IMG/VR virus record: IMGVR_UViG_3300018049_000162
Location: 1-22,545 of that record
Length of the DNA stretch: 22,545 nucleotides
Source: a virus
Reading direction: 5' to 3' (one strand)
The notes below the pieces were generated by a model. The model did not search any database. It had not been told where the DNA came from and saw only the letters and a list, made by a program, of their open reading frames with translations. The position numbers and the translations under genes were made by a program. Positions 9,001 to 15,789 of the stretch are shown here, piece after piece. Positions within the stretch are counted from its first letter, which is position 1. Every line of letters begins with the position of its first letter.

Positions 9001-11813
9001 ATTGCACCTGTAAACGGAACCATATCACTAAAATAATATGGCATTGTGCTAACTTTGTCTTTTGTTAATTCATTTAGAATTAAATCAACGTGCTGTTTTA
9101 CAGGACCACTAAATCCTAATTTAGCTGCAATTTGTAAAAATGATCTTTTAAACTTTCCGTATTCACGTCTTGCAAATTTAAGTGACTTAATAACGTTTGC
9201 ATCTTTGTTAACAATATGATAGACCGGAATATTAAGAGGTGACGAATGTTTTACAATACGCTTACCAAATTGCGAGACAGGTCCTAAATCTCTAAGATTG
9301 CTTGGACCCGGAAACACTCCGTCAAACGTATTAAGCTCTTCTACAATCGTGCTAACGTGGTCGTTAACTTCACCTAGTGTAAACTCGTTAATATTTTTGT
9401 TTAACGGATTTCTTTCTAAGTTACTTGCAATTTCATATTTTCCGTTTTCTGTTTTTAATGCTTTTGACTTAGTTTTTAAAATAATATTATCACCAATGCT
9501 TAACGGATTTACAAAAGTAACTGTAACATTTTCGTTATTGTCTTGTCCTAGTGTATAATCTTTATCTTTAAATTTTAATGCATTGTTAACATATACTCTT
9601 AACCATAAGTCATCTAATAACGCACTTCTTTCATATACATCAACAGTATAAAAAGTTCGTGTATTATCGTTTACATATTGTCTAATTACAGGTTGTGTAC
9701 TTAATTCTCTTGCTGTTGTCCAGCCATTAAGTACTTGCCATTTATCTCTAGCAGAATATTTTCTTATATAACCTTTACTAATATAATCTGTTTGAGGTAA
9801 TTCGTTATTAATTGCAAACGTACTAACATCTTGTAAGAAGTTAGATTCAAAAACAATATCACCTACGTTTTCGATGCTTCTATAAGTTAGCGGAAATTTT
9901 AACTCAGTGTCATTTGATCCGTTTCCTTGTTTGTAAGAAAAGATTTTTGTGCCTCTAAAAGTTGCTGATTCGTAAACAGATTCATCGGAAAAACTATACC
10001 CGTTATCGTCAAACGCATCAAATAGCGGAGGCTGGTTTAATTCAGTTTTTTGCTGTGCAGTTTTCCAAGAAGATCCGTTAAACCATAATACGCTTCCTTG
10101 GAATTCTGTACCTTGCTTACAAAGTAAAACTTCGTTTAATAATGGTGTTGTATCATCTGTTTCTTTTAAAGTAATTTGTCTTGTATTGCGGAAATTAATA
10201 AATTCTACTTCAAATATTTTACCTGTAACTAATGGATCAGGGTCTGCTGTAAACAGTACTCTCATTCCGTTAGTTAAGTCAACATCGTCAATATTGTAAC
10301 CTTGGGCGCCTTCAACTGTGCTAAAAACATCACTAGTAAAGTTATCTACAAGGTCAACACTTTTCTTAATGACTGTACCGTAATTAAATAACTTTAGATT
10401 AGCTTCAAATTCAATAATAGGTCTAGTAGCACGAGCTGTTTGATCAAGGTCTAATGGCTGATTATTAATCTCAGCACTAGCTTCTATCACAGATTTATGG
10501 AACCATCTATTATATTTTGACCATAAATTTCCGTCTTGACTTGCTCTATTAATTGTAATATAATCTTTATTAACAGGATAACCTATTGCTTCTGAATAAG
10601 GAAGTTCGTCAAATCCTTCTGTATCAAAATCTACACGCAAATCTGATGTATAAGAACTAGGAACGTTTAAGTCTACTTCAGACATAAGAACAATACTATC
10701 TCCTACACCTTCTACATACCAAAAACCTTCTCCGTATTTTTCAGGAGTTACTTTACCTACAAACTCTACTTTCATACCGTTTGATAATGCAATACCAGCT
10801 TCGCTTGTGTATGTTTTTGTGCCTAAAATTTCTGCTTCTACGTCAATTGATGTAGCTTCAACTAGATCAAGAACATTAATTGTTCCACTAGCAAACAAAT
10901 CGTTATCCGACATATAGTAAATTAAGTCAGGTGTTTCTGCTGTTAGTTCTACCTCAACTGTACCAGATTCAACACTTTGTTGACTTACTGAATTTCTTAA
11001 ATTAAATGTTGTATCTAACTCCCAGAAATTTAAATCTAATTCTTCTGTAGCAAAATGATCTTTAATACAAAGGAAAATTCCGCCTTCGTAATTTACTTTG
11101 TCGCCTTCAAGATAAGTTACATTTGGTCTAAATCTAGGTGCTGTATCTTTTCTAGTTCTAAATGAAATAGGATTGCCCGGAGCATCAATTTCAAAAATAT
11201 ATTTGATACCTCTAAATAAAGTTAGTACAGGGTTTTGTGTTTGGCCGTCTGGTGTAAAAACATAACCATAATTTTCGCCGTTATCAACTGCTCTAACTTT
11301 AATTGTTTTTTCAACGTTGTCTTTTTCGCCTGCAATTTGTACAGGACGAGGCCCATTAGGCAACCAATAATATTCACGGAAATTAGTAAATTTATCCCAG
11401 TCAATATTTGGGTTCCAAGAATAATACTCTTGTCTATTAAGTAAGCTATGATCAGAGACGCTTGACCCTAGTGTAGTAAGCTGATTAATATAATCATTGT
11501 AATCTGCATAAAATCTAACATTGTTTAAATCGTCTTTAATTACAACAGCAGGTTCAAACTGATAATCTTCTCTAGATTTAGAAACATCGCCTACATAAAA
11601 ATCATTTTTAGTATAACCTTTAGCTTCTTTTTGTCCAAAATATCCATTTAATTTTTCAGCAACACCGGGTTGTATTAACTGATCAATCGTACTAGAAAGA
11701 AATTTATTGTTTACCTGAGTTCTAAAATATCTAGGTAAATGATCTGAACTTTTTCTTCTGTTTGGTTTGCCAGCCGGCAAACTAGTAGGTTTCTGATCGT
11801 CGTCGTATGCCAT
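1..11813 (-). CDS. Giant virion structural protein, probable baseplate wedge/peripheral component (partial, 3' end outside window)
   Basis: One uninterrupted frame of at least 3,937 codons that runs off the left edge without a stop. The ATG overlaps the gp6 stop (TAATG), with GGAGG at 11826-11830 as ribosome binding site. The N-terminus reads MAYDDDQKPTSLPAGKPNRR. The protein is rich in Asp, Asn, Tyr and Trp, with no signal peptide or membrane segment noticed. Visible modules by approximate residue: CBM5/12-like W-Y-G-V-Y segments at 229-267, 1466-1513, 1730-1772, 2217-2255 and 2870-2914; an aromatic block HPWEMLGFTIKPSWWDEQYG near 1170-1190; FG-GAP-like blade motifs at 2130-2210, 2812-2858 and 2947-3175; a GRGYLQAPTVSV beta-sandwich-like repeat at 3570-3620; and a segment ending EVKPYRTKIREYLSSYE near 3860-3875. 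It follows gp6, where T4 has gp7 (about 1,030 aa) and gp8, so a wedge role is inferred from position only. Giant proteins of this type occur in marine T4-like phages as far as I recall. A tail-fibre or adhesin role is the main alternative. Confidence 0.93.
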   Translation of the reverse strand, partial: MAYDDDQKPTSLPAGKPNRRKSSDHLPRYFRTQVNNKFLSSTIDQLIQPGVAEKLNGYFGQKEAKGYTKNDFYVGDVSKSREDYQFEPAVVIKDDLNNVRFYADYNDYINQLTTLGSSVSDHSLLNRQEYYSWNPNIDWDKFTNFREYYWLPNGPRPVQIAGEKDNVEKTIKVRAVDNGENYGYVFTPDGQTQNPVLTLFRGIKYIFEIDAPGNPISFRTRKDTAPRFRPNVTYLEGDKVNYEGGIFLCIKDHFATEELDLNFWELDTTFNLRNSVSQQSVESGTVEVELTAETPDLIYYMSDNDLFASGTINVLDLVEATSIDVEAEILGTKTYTSEAGIALSNGMKVEFVGKVTPEKYGEGFWYVEGVGDSIVLMSEVDLNVPSSYTSDLRVDFDTEGFDELPYSEAIGYPVNKDYITINRASQDGNLWSKYNRWFHKSVIEASAEINNQPLDLDQTARATRPIIEFEANLKLFNYGTVIKKSVDLVDNFTSDVFSTVEGAQGYNIDDVDLTNGMRVLFTADPDPLVTGKIFEVEFINFRNTRQITLKETDDTTPLLNEVLLCKQGTEFQGSVLWFNGSSWKTAQQKTELNQPPLFDAFDDNGYSFSDESVYESATFRGTKIFSYKQGNGSNDTELKFPLTYRSIENVGDIVFESNFLQDVSTFAINNELPQTDYISKGYIRKYSARDKWQVLNGWTTARELSTQPVIRQYVNDNTRTFYTVDVYERSALLDDLWLRVYVNNALKFKDKDYTLGQDNNENVTVTFVNPLSIGDNIILKTKSKALKTENGKYEIASNLERNPLNKNINEFTLGEVNDHVSTIVEELNTFDGVFPGPSNLRDLGPVSQFGKRIVKHSSPLNIPVYHIVNKDANVIKSLKFARREYGKFKRSFLQIAAKLGFSGPVKQHVDLILNELTKDKVSTMPYYFSDMVPFTGAIKSETEIFDPDNNFFALNRVFDLNTLSSTAVQVYLNGVQLVYGVDYTFNDQGFVIVTATKAQGDILSIYEYETTNGSFVPPTPTKLGLYPKFVPQIMEDDTYLETQTVIQGHDGSITIAYGDYRDDLLLELERRIFNNIKINYDPKLFDIYDYVPGFSRETGLSAKQINDSMISDFVQWLQLVDDDYTLNNSFVRENSFTFNHTGMVDIDENPVYGFWRAVYKYAYDTDRPHTHPWEMLGFTIKPSWWDEQYGEAPYTSNNFLMWEDIEAGMIREPGTSGVINKKYARKLITTHIPVDEDGNLISPILSSFIKTYNTTDLNDNFAFGDQGPVETAWRRSSEYPFSLITSLVLNQPARTFASIFDRKRQIRGTSSQINYVENNTTITLKNIVFPNTSTQETRVYTSGLINYIFDYLASNVETPYEEYKDNISRINNQIGFKVGGYTNKDKFKLILDSRTPTNKGNVFVPEENYKISLNTSAPVKNITYSGVIIEKQPYGFIVRGYDNVNPYFTINKAIPLQNDPLIRIGGISASFVEWNSGKTYVSGSIVDFQGTFYRVTESHTSNDQFDESKFAKLPVIPTEGGREAYFRKAFKNNAERVAYGTVYKTVQDVVDFLLGYNYWLEKAGFVFDFYSKDSEFVSNWETSTKEFMFWTTQNWGAGSVITLSPGAFQIKFRSEYAIVDDIYDTFYGYSLLKADGKKLNPQNVSLTREEPKEFVVRPKATEDGIFAVRLSLVQKEHVVIIDNKTVFGDIIYDQEPGYRQQRIKVLGYRTGDWDGSLNIPGFIFDNATVSEWEPWQDYAIGEIVKYKEFYYSAINKVSGTQTFVANKWSLLNEAPDMKLIPNWEYKVNQFADFYDLDTDNFDTEQQKYAQHLIGYQNRDYLANIINDDVSQYKFYQGMIQDKGTRNALTKLFDVLGSADKDSLEFYEEWAIKLGQYGASEGFDEVEFILDEDKFKLQPQSVQLVNSTTGEETDLIYRIKPFEVFLRPEGYDHAPFPTTYVKDTYTRNSGFVNEQDVQFVVADYDAIMEIDYATINHKDIVWVGNVNQTWNVYSFLQEDLTLEAVLLDGDTRQLQFSTIPKKLVEGRVIGVEYRNAEGVDVAIFTKITKVLNNIVTIDNTEIDESATVTNPIISKFVPVRVAGYEEASELVQTYKQGISRIWIDEDANGRWKVLENTPGFNQHQVIENSESGEDHNYGYALAVSDNNTLLCVGAPDNGDGKVFVYVRAGSAGSFQLNQIVEPPNNIADSGQAFGSSIAVSADGRYLIVGSPKASNVKSTYKDSYVDETNYNALDIVEYKDNLWQANKEIDGAVLQIPFGSFESVPQIMTDLLQTEEDDDIKPVILTGDYPFSSSEVQSDFFTDHFIIKAPKDMYEGSGIGDIVKLKWNNLTYANQTSVTPISRLPFDGDIPELNDVVLTDEHTIVEKIDSILYVENSNTIPLVGQLVETLTGFGTVAYTFNVGAKATIYIKAQNGTFGTVGSLTTDIGEFVGEYLTVAPNDTQANADDYWGGYWRINTSAYQVVDDINSDLGRGLVFVDVTPTTGSNQNRFYYNNLDFPNSVVNSRDTEYNKLITLSYRGSPGPLDVIGDFESSLYVLKAPKPLTDTLVPQIIAPGDENNPTLDIFYNTMPPFLTGELGDRDLATIGLSPGQINTQHTVYDVWDGYIDIRLTKQFAGNTLEPKVGLTVRDVTNLGTAEIVFYQKYDTNNARIFVKGVTGTWALGSDFNENREIEFLSDGSGDVIYDPISGSRVFGQMFGRSFEYAPDNIGKFIVIDNSDVIPIQDVDDDVATREDTITTGEYWFYREETVLGIPREPNRPSIDNNDWDIIYNVPATASGSVPATDKTNEGMFSVYERRGIGAFVNINSFIVPDRLANARLGSDIKISRFNGNDKLFVKAAGNNEITNYGKLYIYKNGEFDGTTYGWESSRNKAYRGPYDGDTVYFADELVFYNQNLYKAITTTGPSVFTASDWELVEAGNISDYLGYLPNTTGNIVGDQAAVVDADQLLQFAKSFDVSKNGEVLALTTEYEGDKTNTVEIYRNVNESFYKYQTINAPDKNTNYGSNIAISNDGHLIAVGAPYDDTEQLDQGKVYVYKQESGTFLPSQSLYSPSKEKTELFGWSVDFDGDRLVVGSRNGDSFVTTTFDGDSVGNTTPQTTFDNRMTDFKALSKDSGTVRIYEKFDETLIYAETIDYDVPNVKFFGENLLLKSNHVYVGLPILDTATKEGVVVDYRIKENTSVWNALRESKDTVDVSKIKRAMLYDKSANEIVTYIDYIDVLQGKIAGPAEQELTYKTYYDPATYTTGILPNTDPTNSWGSAQVGQLWWNLTNAKFKNPYQSDVIFSANHWNAAFSEINTIDVYEWVKSDLLPSEWDETSGTAEGLAKGITGTTKDSDNAYVVKREYNEAVGVFKTYYYYWVGNKTTLPPVEGRTVTARDVAKLIENPAAEGYKFISLIGNDQFAVHNCEGLVRNQDIVLSIQYWTIDNQDTNIHNEYQILTEGLETSIPKRDIQRKWFDSLVGHDEQDRQVPAPELSVKEKYGILNRPRQGWFVNREEALKQTVTRINSVLAKNLIADDKDITPLTEQQPEPTEQSRRWDRSVDSLIDLQFVGVAKAEQAVLTPVIEDGKIVRVEITNPGRGYLQAPTVSVFGIGSDAEIETVIDAQGRVIEVIVENEGSNYNSSTRLTVRRYTVLVKNDTTLNGKWSLYERDTVAKEWILVESQAYDVNLYWEYIDWYAEGYNSFTKIDFVIDFSYNLTTIEDTIGNIIKIQNVGTGGWLLLEKIDAQTGVDYSVNYKTIGRQNGTIQIRPTLYDVTAALVGFDTTSYDVLTFDSLPSTETRIILNTIKNNIFIDDLLLEYNNLFFASLRYVFAEQNYVDWAFKTSFLKAKHNVGNLEQKVNFQNDNLPSYEEYIKEVKPYRTKIREYLSSYESIDNSASVVSDFDLPARYVSVSDSIEPLRVKASPEGIVVDNPEEVNVYPNKSWLDNAGYKVIRIE

Positions 11814-14800
11814 TAGTAGCTAAGGCCTCCACTTATTGAACTGCTGCTAAAAGAACCACTTTGAATTCCTGTAGTCGAATTTGTAATACTTGTAACTACA
11901 GCGCCAGATGCTTTTAATCTGCTTGCTGTAATTGCATCAATTATTTCAACGTTTTCAACTGTTGCTCCGCTAATAAAAATTTCATCTGATTCTGATTTTA
12001 TTTCTTGCAATGAACCATATGCTTGATCTTCTTGATCCGGAACAATTACAAACGTTACTAAGGTTGGCGAAAGTTGACTCATTACATAGTTAGACAACTC
12101 TGAGAAGTAAAACTTTTCACCAAAGTCCCAATTATCTAGTGCAAAAAATTTATTAATTGCACTAATTACATTAGATTTAATTTCGTTATCGTTTAACACC
12201 AAGTCTGGGTTTTTAACTATTTTAAATGTTGCTTGCAAGTCTTCTTTTGCCTTGTTTCCAAAAAGTACTTTGTACTTAACTGGATGATAGATAATTTCGT
12301 CACTTAGTGACTTAATTTTATTAAGCTCGCTACCATAACTAATAAACAAAGAATCACTACTTGGCGGTAAAGGCTTATTAGCTACAACACCATCAAGATA
12401 CTGTCTAAATGATGTGTCATACCCTCGTGTTAATATGTAAGTATCAACAATATTGCTTGCACTAGGATCAATTCTACTATCTTGATCAGCTGCGTGTACA
12501 TACTGGAATTTTAATCCATCTCTACCAACGCTTGCTTTATAATCTGTAGTAATTGCAAGTGTTGTAGTAGTTGCGTTAAATACTTCAAAAATATCTTCTT
12601 CTAAATAGTAAAGAATATCACCATCTTCATATGTGCTTAATGGCTGTCTTTCTGATACAGAATTTAAAATAAGTTGTGTAGGATCTCTAAATACTGATTC
12701 TTTACTTACATACTTGTAATCTTCAACGCCGTCAGTTGTTGTACTTTTTTGTAAAAATACTAACTTGTTCAAAGGTGATGTTTCTTCGTCAACAATATCA
12801 TCAAAGATTTCTGGATTATCTACAACACCGTCATCATCGTCATCAAAGAAACTTACTTGTATTTTTCTAGAATCTACATAGCCTTCTGCATCCCTGTATT
12901 CTTCTACAATTTCCCATAAGTAATTGATATTAAACGGTTCTACAGAATCCGGTTTAGTGTTAATATTTAAAATATTGATTTTGTCTTTAACAATTTTACC
13001 TGTTTTGTTATTAAAAATTTTATCACTGCTATCATAATAGAATCTAATATCTTTATCACTTTCAAATACATAACGCATAGCACGATGTGTAATAGTATAC
13101 TTTTCGCCGTCAGTATTAAATTTTAAAAGCCAACTTGCATCAAGTTGTTGATTTGTAGTATCACCGGTTTTACCTGTACTAAAATCACTATTTGCAGCAA
13201 GGTTATTTTCAGTAATAAGTCTCCATTCTCCGTCATTTCTTGAAAATCTCAAACCAAATGTTCTATAAGAAAATATTTGTGCTGTAATTTGTGCTTTAAC
13301 ATCGTCTGTTAGTGCTGACGGAAGTGCTGTTCTAATTTCAACAAGTCTTGATCCCGTAGGGATACTATCATTAAACACAATTGGTCCAGAATTATCATCT
13401 TGTATTTCTGTACCATCTCTAACAACACTAATAACTTTTACCCATTTGTATGCTGTGCCACCTCTAAAATCAGGCTCACCTAATTCTAATTTTCCTTTTA
13501 AGAAATGATATCCAGTAGGCGGAACAAATTTTAATAATGAATTAGGTTTTACAAATTTCATATTCGACCCAGTAAATGTATCAACTTTAATTAATACGTC
13601 TGCTGAATTAGTTAATCTACCTGTAAAATTGTTTGTGTCCTCAGTAATCTGTGTCCACGTGGCGCCTAAATCTTCAACTAATAATTTAGGAAATTGATCA
13701 TAGTAATAATTTCTTACTTTAATACTTGACAGAATAGGTTCAATAGTATTAACAATTTGTCCTTCAATATCAGTTAATGTTTCAAAATCAAAACCTGTTT
13801 TAACTGTTAGATAATTTTTATAAACTGCACCGTCTGTTCCAAATAAATTTGTAGTAGAATATTTTCCAGTTGCATCAACAAGATCAAAGTTTCTACTAAT
13901 ACCGCTAGATGTTCTGTTTACACTTTTTGTTTTTACAATTTCTTGACTAACAGCTAAAGGTCCAATTTGATAATCTTCTGCCGTTACCATACGATTTTGT
14001 GTATAATACAAAGAAGGTGCATTTTTCTTAATACTTGCGTTAGTCTCAGAAACTGTTGAGTTATCAACAGTTGCTTTTAATTCAAGTGTAAGTGTGACAG
14101 TTTCTGCTGTACCTGCTCTTGATACATACGGAATTCTTACAGCAATTCCTCTTAAATTATCCGGAGTAACGATTAAGCGTTGATTTTTACTTGTACGGTA
14201 GTAAACACGGAAATTGCCTTGTGGTAAATTACCAAACGTGCCGTCTGCAAAAATTAAACTAATTCTATCTTCAATACGTGTTAGTACACTGTAAATATTA
14301 CGGATACCTTTGTTTAAACTATTGTAGATAACATTGTTACCTTCAACTGCTTCTACTTTAGACCAAAGTTCTTGTTCATTGCCTAAACTATCTAGCTTGT
14401 AAAGCCAAACGTCTGAGTTATTTACATTACGTGCATCAACTGCAACAACTTGGTTTGTTGACGGATTTGTAACATTAAATTGCCCTTGATCAATAGTACC
14501 TTGTCTAAAATGACAGAAGAACCCTGTGTTAGAACTAGCAACGCCACGGCCGTCATCTCTGTACAAAAACGCAAAGTTATTGCCAGGGAATGGTGCTTCT
14601 TCTTCAATATCTGTATCAGTAATATCTGTCGATACAACTTCAAAAGGAACTGATTTCCCGTCAACTGTTTTACTAAAACTATAAACAGGAACTTCTGTAT
14701 TAGTACTATTCATTCTGTACTGTTCTGTAGGAATGCCGTTAATTGTTTCTTTTTTAACAGGACGTCCAAATGTTCCATTTACTGGTAACGATGCATTCAT

Positions 14801-15277
14801 AACACGAATAAACTGTTCAAACCAGTCTGGGTTAGCTGGGTCATTCCACTGAATTGTTTGTTCTTCTAGATTTACACCGTTACTATCAATGATTTCTTCT
14901 GTAGTGCTAATTGCTTCAATTTTTAGTAAGCCGTTTGCTGCTTGGTTACGTTTAGGATTATAGGAAAGCAATCTTGCTAAACGTAATACACTTTCACGGC
15001 GTTCTGCTAGTTCTAAGAAGTTTTCACGAGCATTTAGATCAATACGGAAAGCAATGTTTTGACCTAAGAAAGCAATCATATCAATAAGTGCTAGGTATTC
15101 ACTTGATTCAATGTAGTCGTTGAAGTCCTCAGGATAGTTTTCTCTAAGGTAATTAATCATTGTTCTGCGCAAATTATCAAAATCGTACGATTTAAAATCT
15201 GCATTACGGAATGATTGGTAAACTCGTTTCCAATCCTCCGCTAGTAATAATCTGTTTTGTCTATCTGTAGATGACAT
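11813..15277 (-). CDS. 6: Baseplate wedge protein gp6
   Basis: 1,154 aa, much longer than T4 gp6 (about 660 aa). In T4, gp6 dimers form the inner ring of the baseplate wedges and change conformation when the sheath contracts. Family signs: the N-terminal segment around YLALIDMIAFLGQNIAFRID (residues 61-80) followed by LARLLSYNPKRNQAANG (100-116), and QNRMVTAEDY near residue 430, typical of gp6/J-like baseplate proteins. The C-terminal part (about 1000-1135) is a mixed alpha/beta domain followed by a Ser/Gly-rich tail ending GGLSY. Residues 812-823 spell a 12-residue EF-hand-type calcium loop (five Asp, Gly, Val-Val, Asp, Asn, Pro, Glu), unexpected for this family. The start has AGGA at 15287-15290, 9 nt upstream, and a late-promoter-like AATAAATA at 15301-15308. 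The stop overlaps the giant gene's ATG. Confidence 0.93.
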   Translation of the reverse strand: MSSTDRQNRLLLAEDWKRVYQSFRNADFKSYDFDNLRRTMINYLRENYPEDFNDYIESSEYLALIDMIAFLGQNIAFRIDLNARENFLELAERRESVLRLARLLSYNPKRNQAANGLLKIEAISTTEEIIDSNGVNLEEQTIQWNDPANPDWFEQFIRVMNASLPVNGTFGRPVKKETINGIPTEQYRMNSTNTEVPVYSFSKTVDGKSVPFEVVSTDITDTDIEEEAPFPGNNFAFLYRDDGRGVASSNTGFFCHFRQGTIDQGQFNVTNPSTNQVVAVDARNVNNSDVWLYKLDSLGNEQELWSKVEAVEGNNVIYNSLNKGIRNIYSVLTRIEDRISLIFADGTFGNLPQGNFRVYYRTSKNQRLIVTPDNLRGIAVRIPYVSRAGTAETVTLTLELKATVDNSTVSETNASIKKNAPSLYYTQNRMVTAEDYQIGPLAVSQEIVKTKSVNRTSSGISRNFDLVDATGKYSTTNLFGTDGAVYKNYLTVKTGFDFETLTDIEGQIVNTIEPILSSIKVRNYYYDQFPKLLVEDLGATWTQITEDTNNFTGRLTNSADVLIKVDTFTGSNMKFVKPNSLLKFVPPTGYHFLKGKLELGEPDFRGGTAYKWVKVISVVRDGTEIQDDNSGPIVFNDSIPTGSRLVEIRTALPSALTDDVKAQITAQIFSYRTFGLRFSRNDGEWRLITENNLAANSDFSTGKTGDTTNQQLDASWLLKFNTDGEKYTITHRAMRYVFESDKDIRFYYDSSDKIFNNKTGKIVKDKINILNINTKPDSVEPFNINYLWEIVEEYRDAEGYVDSRKIQVSFFDDDDDGVVDNPEIFDDIVDEETSPLNKLVFLQKSTTTDGVEDYKYVSKESVFRDPTQLILNSVSERQPLSTYEDGDILYYLEEDIFEVFNATTTTLAITTDYKASVGRDGLKFQYVHAADQDSRIDPSASNIVDTYILTRGYDTSFRQYLDGVVANKPLPPSSDSLFISYGSELNKIKSLSDEIIYHPVKYKVLFGNKAKEDLQATFKIVKNPDLVLNDNEIKSNVISAINKFFALDNWDFGEKFYFSELSNYVMSQLSPTLVTFVIVPDQEDQAYGSLQEIKSESDEIFISGATVENVEIIDAITASRLKASGAVVTSITNSTTGIQSGSFSSSSISGGLSY

Positions 15278-15300
15278 TGTGTGCTTTCCTCGTTATAATG

Positions 15301-15308
15301 TATTTATT
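15301..15308 (-). promoter_or_regulatory. Candidate late promoter for gp6 and the giant gene
   Basis: The 57-bp gap between gp25 and gp6 contains AATAAATA on the minus strand, matching 7 of 8 bases of the T4 late consensus TATAAATA. It lies 10 nt upstream of the gp6 AGGA ribosome binding site (15287-15290). This is the only non-coding gap of note inside the operon, which supports a separate late start for gp6 and the giant protein. No hairpin terminator for the upstream genes was seen in the gap. Confidence 0.5.
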
Positions 15309-15334
15309 TACTTTGATTAAGTGCGTACTTTATC

Positions 15335-15781
15335 TTATGAAAGGAAGCCAGCATTTTCATCAAACCTTAAACGCATTGTTTCTGATATATTGTAAGGCAA
15401 ATAAGTTAGTGTACACTCGATCTGTATGCCGCTTTCGTATGTTGACACTGTAATGTTGTCAACGTTTGCTCTAGGATCAAAATTAACGGTTCTTGAGACA
15501 TTTTGAATGATAGCATCTCTAAGTTGATCTGTGAGAGGTTCAAACAAAATGTCCCAAATAATAGTACCAAATTCAGGATCGCTTAATTTTTCACCTTGAC
15601 GTATATGAAAATTGTTAATAATATCTTGTTTAATTAATTCAATATCGTATAACACCCAATCAGATGCATTAGGATTAACTGTACTAATACCTCTATAGGC
15701 CCTAGACTCGGGAACAACTTCTTGTTTCTTATTGCTAGGAACAACAATTTGTTTGTATATGTTTTTTTCTTGTGTACTCAT
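15335..15781 (-). CDS. 25: Baseplate wedge protein gp25 (lysozyme-like fold)
   Basis: 148 aa, slightly longer than T4 gp25 (132 aa). Homologues are found in nearly all contractile injection systems (phage gpW/gp25 family, TssE of type VI secretion); gp25 helps join the wedges to the sheath and hub. Family signs: GEKLSDPEFGTIIWDILFEP (63-82), matching the DPEFG region of T4 gp25, and FDPRANVDNI (101-110), matching the conserved E/D-P-R core; the rest of the C-terminal half is beta-strand-like. The N-terminal 40 residues are polar and probably extended. The gene starts 8 nt after gp5 ends and has only a weak AGG upstream, so translation may depend on ribosomes finishing gp5. A 57-bp spacer separates it from gp6. 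Confidence 0.95.
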   Translation of the reverse strand: MSTQEKNIYKQIVVPSNKKQEVVPESRAYRGISTVNPNASDWVLYDIELIKQDIINNFHIRQGEKLSDPEFGTIIWDILFEPLTDQLRDAIIQNVSRTVNFDPRANVDNITVSTYESGIQIECTLTYLPYNISETMRLRFDENAGFLS

Positions 15782-15789
15782 AACTATAT

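Noticed and set aside
1924-9558. Several short + strand frames (for example 5638-5841, 9298-9558)
   Set aside because: All are antisense to the giant gene, 60-90 codons long, and lack start signals; they follow from the AT-rich codon use of the opposite strand.
11766-11781. Perfect inverted repeat TTTGCC-AGCC-GGCAAA just inside the start of the giant gene
   Set aside because: A 6-bp stem with a 4-nt loop encoding codons for LPAGKP; no U-tract, located in coding sequence. Could slow early translation but there is no evidence beyond chance.
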